From Streptomyces sp. NBC_01476 (GTDB lineage: Bacteria > Actinomycetota > Actinomycetes > Streptomycetales > Streptomycetaceae), in contig NZ_CP109446.1 in the NCBI RefSeq assembly GCF_036227265.1, positions 7,767,001-7,831,000 of the forward strand: a stretch of 64,000 bases of DNA, written 5' to 3'. Under the pieces are notes generated by a model. It was not told where the DNA came from. It saw only the letters and a program-made list of their open reading frames with translations, and searched no databases. The number at the start of each line of letters is the position of its first letter. The first letter of the stretch is position 1. The position numbers and the translations under genes were made by a program. Below are positions 59,940 to 64,000 of this stretch, in pieces.

Positions 59940-61919
59940 GTGATCTCTAAGACGCGGGCATCCCGCAATCCGTGGATCTCCTTGCTGGTGGCGGTAGTTG
60001 CCGCCCTGGCCGCTGTCCTCACCGCCCCCGGTTCCGCCGCCCACGCGGCCGGACCCGGGGGCGGCACCGTGCGGCACGGCCTCAGCCAACCCGACTACTC
60101 CTACGCCGACGCCATCCGCGAAGCCGTCTGGGTGGACACCGGGCTCGACGGCGACGGCGACGGCCGTACCGACCGGGTCGCCGTCGACATCGTCCGGCCC
60201 AGCGAGCCCGCCAAGGCGGGCCGCAAGGTCCCGGTCATCATGGACGCCAGCCCGTACTACTCCTGCTGCGGGCGCGGCAACGAGAACCAGATCAAGACCT
60301 ACGACGCGGCCGGTGACATCGTCCAGGCGCCGCTCTTCTACGACAACTACTTCGTGCCCCGCGGCTACGCGACCGTCCTGGTGGACCTGGCGGGCACCGA
60401 CCGCTCCGACGGCTGCGTGGACATCGGCGGTCCCTCCGACGTCCAGTCCGCCAAGGCCGTGGTGGACTGGCTGGGCGGCCGGGCCAAGGGCTGGAGCGCC
60501 CGGGCCGGCGGGCAGCGCGTCAAGGCCGACTGGACCACCGGCAATGTCGGCATGATCGGCAAGAGCTGGGACGGCACCATAGCCAACGGCGTCGCCGCCA
60601 CCGGAGTGCGCGGCCTGAAGACCATCGTGCCGATCAGCTCCATCTCCTCCTGGTACGACTACTACTTCCACCAGGGAGCCCCGCTGCAGGACGGCCCGGA
60701 GTGGCTCTCCGACTACGTCGAGAGCGACAGCGCGCACGCGAACTGCGCCGCCGAGCAGCAGAAGATCATCGACGGGTCGCCGCGGACCGGTGACTGGACG
60801 CCCTTCTGGACCGCGCGCGACTACGTCAAGGACGCGGGGAAGGTGAAGGCCAGCGTCTTCGCGGTGCAGGGCATGCAGGACCTCAACGTCCGCACCAAGA
60901 ACTTCGGCCAGTGGTGGCAGGCCCTGTCCGCGCAGGGCGTCGAGCGCAAGGTGTGGCTCTCCCAGACCGGTCACGTCGACCCCTTCGACTACCGCCGCGC
61001 CGCCTGGGTGCCCACCCTCCAGCGCTGGTTCGACCACTACCTGCTGGGCGTGAACAACGGCATCCAGCACGAGCCGATGGCCGACATCGAACGGTCCGTC
61101 GACCACTGGACCACCGACCCGGTGTGGCCCGCCCCCGGCACCCGCGACACCGCGCTGACCCTCGGCCCGACCGCCACCGGCGGCCTCGGCACCCTGGGCA
61201 CCGGCCGGGCCGGGACAGGCACCGAGTCCTTCACCGACGACCCCGGCCTGTGGGAGGAGGACTGGGCCGCCACGGCCGACACCGCGACACCGGACAAGGC
61301 CGTCTTCACCACCGGGGTGCTCGCCAAGGACCTGCGGGTCGCGGGCGGCGGCACGGTCACGGTGACCGCCGCCTCCTCCACCACCAGCGCCCACCTCTCC
61401 GCGGTCCTGGTCGACCTCGGCCCGGAAACCATCCGCGACTACCTCGGCGGTGGTGAGGGCATCACCACCCTCGGCACCCGCTCCTGCTACGGCGAGAGCA
61501 CGGCCGGCGACAGCGCCTGCTATCTGGACACCGCGGCCGACACCGAATCCGTCGACCACAACGTCTTCAGCCGTGGCTGGGCCGACCTCGGCCACTACAA
61601 GTCACTCGCCCACGGGGTGCGGCTCACCCCCGGCAAGCCGTACACCATGACCATCCAGCTGGCCGCCACCGACCACGTGGTGCCCGCCGGTCACCGGCTG
61701 GCCCTCATCGTCGCCGGAACGGACGGCGGGCTGATCCTGCCGCCCGACACCACGCCGAAGGTGAGTGTGGACCTCAAGCGTTCCGTCGTACGGCTGCCGC
61801 TGGTCGGCGGGGCGGGCGCGCTGCGCACCGTGCCGGCTGCCACGGCGCCGCACGCCCTGTCCGTACCGCGGCCGGCGGCCCCGGCGCCGTCCTTCACCGC
61901 GGCGGCCGACCTGGGCTGA
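59940..61919 (+). CDS. Secreted Xaa-Pro dipeptidyl-peptidase (CocE/NonD type)
   Basis: A 659-residue serine peptidase or esterase of the S15/CocE group. The signal peptide (WISLLVAVVAALAAVLTAPGSAAHA) is cut near residue 36. The alpha/beta-hydrolase nucleophile Ser 209 lies in IGKSWDGTIANG, with the DLAGTDRSDG strand upstream and a C-terminal galactose-binding-like beta domain (YTMTIQLAATDHVVPAGHRLALIVAGTD). It should cut X-Pro dipeptides or esters outside the cell. The start chosen is the GTG at 59940; a GTG at 59910 would overlap the promoter. Confidence 0.88.
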   Translation: MISKTRASRNPWISLLVAVVAALAAVLTAPGSAAHAAGPGGGTVRHGLSQPDYSYADAIREAVWVDTGLDGDGDGRTDRVAVDIVRPSEPAKAGRKVPVIMDASPYYSCCGRGNENQIKTYDAAGDIVQAPLFYDNYFVPRGYATVLVDLAGTDRSDGCVDIGGPSDVQSAKAVVDWLGGRAKGWSARAGGQRVKADWTTGNVGMIGKSWDGTIANGVAATGVRGLKTIVPISSISSWYDYYFHQGAPLQDGPEWLSDYVESDSAHANCAAEQQKIIDGSPRTGDWTPFWTARDYVKDAGKVKASVFAVQGMQDLNVRTKNFGQWWQALSAQGVERKVWLSQTGHVDPFDYRRAAWVPTLQRWFDHYLLGVNNGIQHEPMADIERSVDHWTTDPVWPAPGTRDTALTLGPTATGGLGTLGTGRAGTGTESFTDDPGLWEEDWAATADTATPDKAVFTTGVLAKDLRVAGGGTVTVTAASSTTSAHLSAVLVDLGPETIRDYLGGGEGITTLGTRSCYGESTAGDSACYLDTAADTESVDHNVFSRGWADLGHYKSLAHGVRLTPGKPYTMTIQLAATDHVVPAGHRLALIVAGTDGGLILPPDTTPKVSVDLKRSVVRLPLVGGAGALRTVPAATAPHALSVPRPAAPAPSFTAAADLG

Positions 61920-62008
61920 CGGGAACCGAGGCGGCCGGCGGCGCGTTCCACTGAGTAGGCTTACAGTGCGGGCGCGGCGCCGGCCGCCGCGGGACGGAGG
62001 CAGGGGAG

Positions 62009-62191
62009 ATGTCAGGACGAGCGAAGCTCGCAGTCGGTGGCGTGGTGGTGGGTCTGATCCTGCTCATCTGGGTGCCGTGGTGGGTGACTTTCCTGATCAT
62101 CGTCGGTGTCCCGGTGGCGGCGTACCTGACCCTCGACTCCTCGCAGCGGCGTCGGCTGCGCCGGGTGAGCCGCCGGCAAATCGGTCGCTGA
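62009..62191 (+). CDS. Small membrane protein, 60 aa
   Basis: A 60-residue protein with two probable membrane helices (LAVGGVVVGLILLIWVPWW and VTFLIIVGVPVAAYL) and a strongly basic tail (SSQRRRLRRVSRRQ). GGGGAG lies just before the ATG. Similar short membrane proteins are common in Streptomyces, with no known role. Confidence 0.7.
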   Translation: MSGRAKLAVGGVVVGLILLIWVPWWVTFLIIVGVPVAAYLTLDSSQRRRLRRVSRRQIGR

Positions 62192-62259
62192 CCTGCCGAT
62201 ACCCCCGCTAGGCTGCCCAATGCGGTCAGGGCATCCGTTGTGAGGGGAAACGACGCTCC

Positions 62260-62805
62260 ATGAGCATCGGCACAGTCGTCGCGGTGAGCCGCGACGGCGA
62301 ACACCGCTTCAGCAAGATCAACCAGGGCAGCATCAGGCTGCTCACCGGCCTCGGCGTGGAGGGCGACGCGCATCTCGGCGTCACCGTCCAGCACCGGAGC
62401 CGGGTGGCGCAGGACCCCACCCAGCCCAATCTGCGCCAGGTGCACCTCATCCACGCCGAACTCTTCGACGAGCTGCGCACCGCCGGTTACGAGATCACCC
62501 CCGGCGACCTCGGCGAGAACATCACCACCCGCGGCCTGGACCTCCTCGGCCTCCCGGTGGGCACCGTGCTGCGCATCGGGCCCAAGGCGGCGGTGGAGAT
62601 CACCGGACTGCGCAACCCCTGCCTCCAGATCGACCGCTTCCGCAGCGGCCTGCTCAAGCGGGTCCTCGGCCACAACGAGGCCGGCGAACTCGTCCGCAAG
62701 GCAGGGGTCATGGGCATCGTCCTGGCGGAGGGCGAGATCCGCCCCGGTGACCGGATCCACATCCGGCTCCCCGCGGCCCCGCACCGCCCGCTGGAAAGGG
62801 TCTGA
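62260..62805 (+). CDS. MOSC domain-containing protein
   Basis: A 181-residue protein made almost entirely of a MOSC domain: GLGVEGDAHLGVTVQHRSRVAQDPTQPNLRQVHLIHAELFDEL and TGLRNPCLQIDRF, with the conserved Cys of this family. MOSC domains occur in molybdenum-cofactor sulfurases and related reductases; they bind or transfer sulfur at the cofactor. It lacks an aminotransferase domain, so a carrier or reductase part is likely. The NADAR gene follows 6 bases after it. Confidence 0.9.
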   Translation: MSIGTVVAVSRDGEHRFSKINQGSIRLLTGLGVEGDAHLGVTVQHRSRVAQDPTQPNLRQVHLIHAELFDELRTAGYEITPGDLGENITTRGLDLLGLPVGTVLRIGPKAAVEITGLRNPCLQIDRFRSGLLKRVLGHNEAGELVRKAGVMGIVLAEGEIRPGDRIHIRLPAAPHRPLERV

Positions 62806-62811
62806 CCTGAG

Positions 62812-63414
62812 ATGAGTCCCGGCAGCCCGGCGTCGAGAACCGCCGCCGACGTCCGCAGCGTGGCAGAACTGCGCGCGCACACCGCGACCGGTGCCCGCGT
62901 GAAATACCTCCCCTTCTGGGGCCACCGGCCCCAGCGCGACGGCACGATCGGCCCGGGCTGCCTCAGCCAGTGGTGGCCCGCTCCCTTCACCGTGGACGGC
63001 ACCACCTACCCCACCGCCGAGCACTGGATGATGGCCGCGAAGGCCCGTCTCTTCGGCGACCGGGATGCCGAGCGGCGTGCCGTCGCCGCCGTCCACCCCA
63101 AGGCCGCCAAGGACGCGGGCCGCACCGTCCGCAGCTTCGACGAGGCGGTGTGGGTCCGCGAACGCTTCGCCCTCGTCACCGAGGGCAGCTTCCACAAGTT
63201 CGCCGCCCACCCTGACCTGCGTGCCTTTCTGCTCGGCACCGGCAGCCGCGTCCTGGTGGAGGCCAGCCCCGTCGACCGGATCTGGGGCATCGGTCTGGCC
63301 GCGGACGACGAACGTGCCACCAGCCCTTCCCAGTGGCGCGGACTGAACCTGCTGGGTTTCGCCCTGATGGAGGCGAGAAGCCGCCTGGCAGCCGCCGACG
63401 GCGAACACGCGTGA
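62812..63414 (+). CDS. NADAR family protein (YbiA-like)
   Basis: A 200-residue protein with the NADAR fold: LPFWGHRPQRDGTIGPGCLSQWWPAPFTVDGTTYPTAEHWMMAAKARLFGD, AGRTVRSFDEAVWVRERFALVTEGSFHKFAAHPDLRAFLLGTGSRVLVEASPVDRIWGIG. YbiA-like members act as N-glycosidases on riboflavin intermediates; other NADAR proteins have been linked to ADP-ribose chemistry. Its role here is not clear. It lies 6 bases after the MOSC gene and 43 before an FAD oxidoreductase gene. Confidence 0.9.
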   Translation: MSPGSPASRTAADVRSVAELRAHTATGARVKYLPFWGHRPQRDGTIGPGCLSQWWPAPFTVDGTTYPTAEHWMMAAKARLFGDRDAERRAVAAVHPKAAKDAGRTVRSFDEAVWVRERFALVTEGSFHKFAAHPDLRAFLLGTGSRVLVEASPVDRIWGIGLAADDERATSPSQWRGLNLLGFALMEARSRLAAADGEHA

Positions 63415-63457
63415 CCGAAGCGCGCGCGGAGCACCGAGAGATGGGGACCGGGGAAGA

Positions 63458-64000
63458 ATGACCGAACGCATGGTCGTGGTCGGCGGCGACGCCACCGGGA
63501 TGTCCGCCGCCTCCCAGGCCCGCCGCCGCAGATCCGCCGGCGAACTCGACATCGTCGCCTTCGAACGCGGCCGCTACACCTCCTACTCCGCCTGCGGCAT
63601 CCCGTACTGGATCGCCGGCGACACCACGGGCCCCGATCAGCTCACCGCCAGGACCGCCGCCGAGCACCGGGCCCGCGACATCGACGTACGCCTCGGGACC
63701 GAGGTCACCGAACTGGATCCCGCGGCCGGCCGGGTGCGTACCCGGGACGCCGACGGCCGTGAGGAGTGGACCGGTTACGACCACCTGGTGATCGCCACCG
63801 GAGCCGTGCCCGTACGACCGCCGGTCCCCGGCATCGACGCGCCCGGTGTGCACGGTGTGCAGACACTCGACGACGGAGAGGCCGTCCTGCTGGGCCTCGA
63901 CCGGTCGGAGGTGCGCCGGGCCGTGGTGGTCGGGGGCGGCTACATCGGGGTCGAGATGGCCGAGGCGATGCTGCGGCACGGCCTGGACGTCACCCTCGTG
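63458..64000 (+). CDS. FAD-dependent pyridine nucleotide-disulfide oxidoreductase, partial
   Basis: The gene is cut by the window end after 181 codons. The start follows GGGGAAGA. The FAD site reads VVVGGDATGMSAASQARRR (GDATG instead of the usual GxGxxG), followed by FERGRYTSYSACGIPYWIAGD with the single Cys of CoA-disulfide reductase/NADH oxidase relatives, and VVVGGGYIGVEMAEAML for NAD(P)H. It may reduce CoA disulfide or another small thiol; the C-terminal half is needed to decide. Confidence 0.87.
   Translation, partial: MTERMVVVGGDATGMSAASQARRRRSAGELDIVAFERGRYTSYSACGIPYWIAGDTTGPDQLTARTAAEHRARDIDVRLGTEVTELDPAAGRVRTRDADGREEWTGYDHLVIATGAVPVRPPVPGIDAPGVHGVQTLDDGEAVLLGLDRSEVRRAVVVGGGYIGVEMAEAMLRHGLDVTLV

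Overview
The window is very GC-rich DNA with strong C/G codon third positions, GTG/TTG starts, 4-base ATGA/GTGA overlaps and many actinobacterial families (ROK, TNT, PspAB, HTH-citrate synthase, deazaflavin-dependent oxidoreductase, Streptomyces-type conserved hypotheticals). It looks like chromosomal DNA of a Streptomyces or close relative. I see no rRNA, tRNA, CRISPR array, insertion sequence or phage module.

Layout. (1) 1-7.1 kb is a glycan-use locus: a secreted F5/8-type-C protein (cut by the window edge), a GH3 beta-glucosidase, a GH29 alpha-L-fucosidase and a ROK regulator, tied together by GAGCGCTC-centred palindromes. (2) 7.1-15.1 kb holds YceI and a divergent MarR regulator, a membrane protein with a Pro/Thr tail, a duplicated-domain hypothetical, a DUF899 protein, a secreted TNT-type NADase toxin candidate with a putative immunity gene, a TetR regulator and small membrane proteins. 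(3) 15.1-18.8 kb has glyA behind a ZTP riboswitch, a 3-hydroxyisobutyryl-CoA hydrolase and a methyltransferase. (4) 19-26.7 kb is a fungal-cell-wall-type cassette: a LacI regulator, then secreted GH30, GH16 and GH18 enzymes, each with a ricin-B (CBM13) lectin module. GH30 and GH16 (which carries GH18 by translational coupling) share an almost identical promoter/operator module. A two-component system follows at 26.8-29 kb. (5) 29-33.6 kb: MarR plus oxidoreductase, MFS exporter divergent from LysR, a small secreted protein and a lipoprotein. (6) 33.6-42.2 kb: a DNA polymerase A-like protein, thioredoxin, two divergent citrate synthases (one with an HTH), a quinone oxidoreductase behind two TetR-like operators, HtpX-PspAB and an F420-type oxidoreductase. 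(7) 42.2-53.3 kb: an XRE/TPR regulator, an amino-acid/amine permease with a copper amine oxidase, and a beta-oxidation module (CoA transferase, thiolase, FadB). (8) 53.3-64 kb: MerR, M1 peptidase, desaturase, GNAT, Tex, a secreted Xaa-Pro peptidase, and a MOSC-NADAR-FAD oxidoreductase run cut by the window end.

The most distinctive signals are the paired promoter/operator modules before GH30 and GH16, the five variant GAGCGCTC sites in the GH3/GH29/ROK locus, the TNT toxin with its downstream partner, and the ZTP riboswitch. Calls rest on reading translations and motifs by eye; no database search was run.
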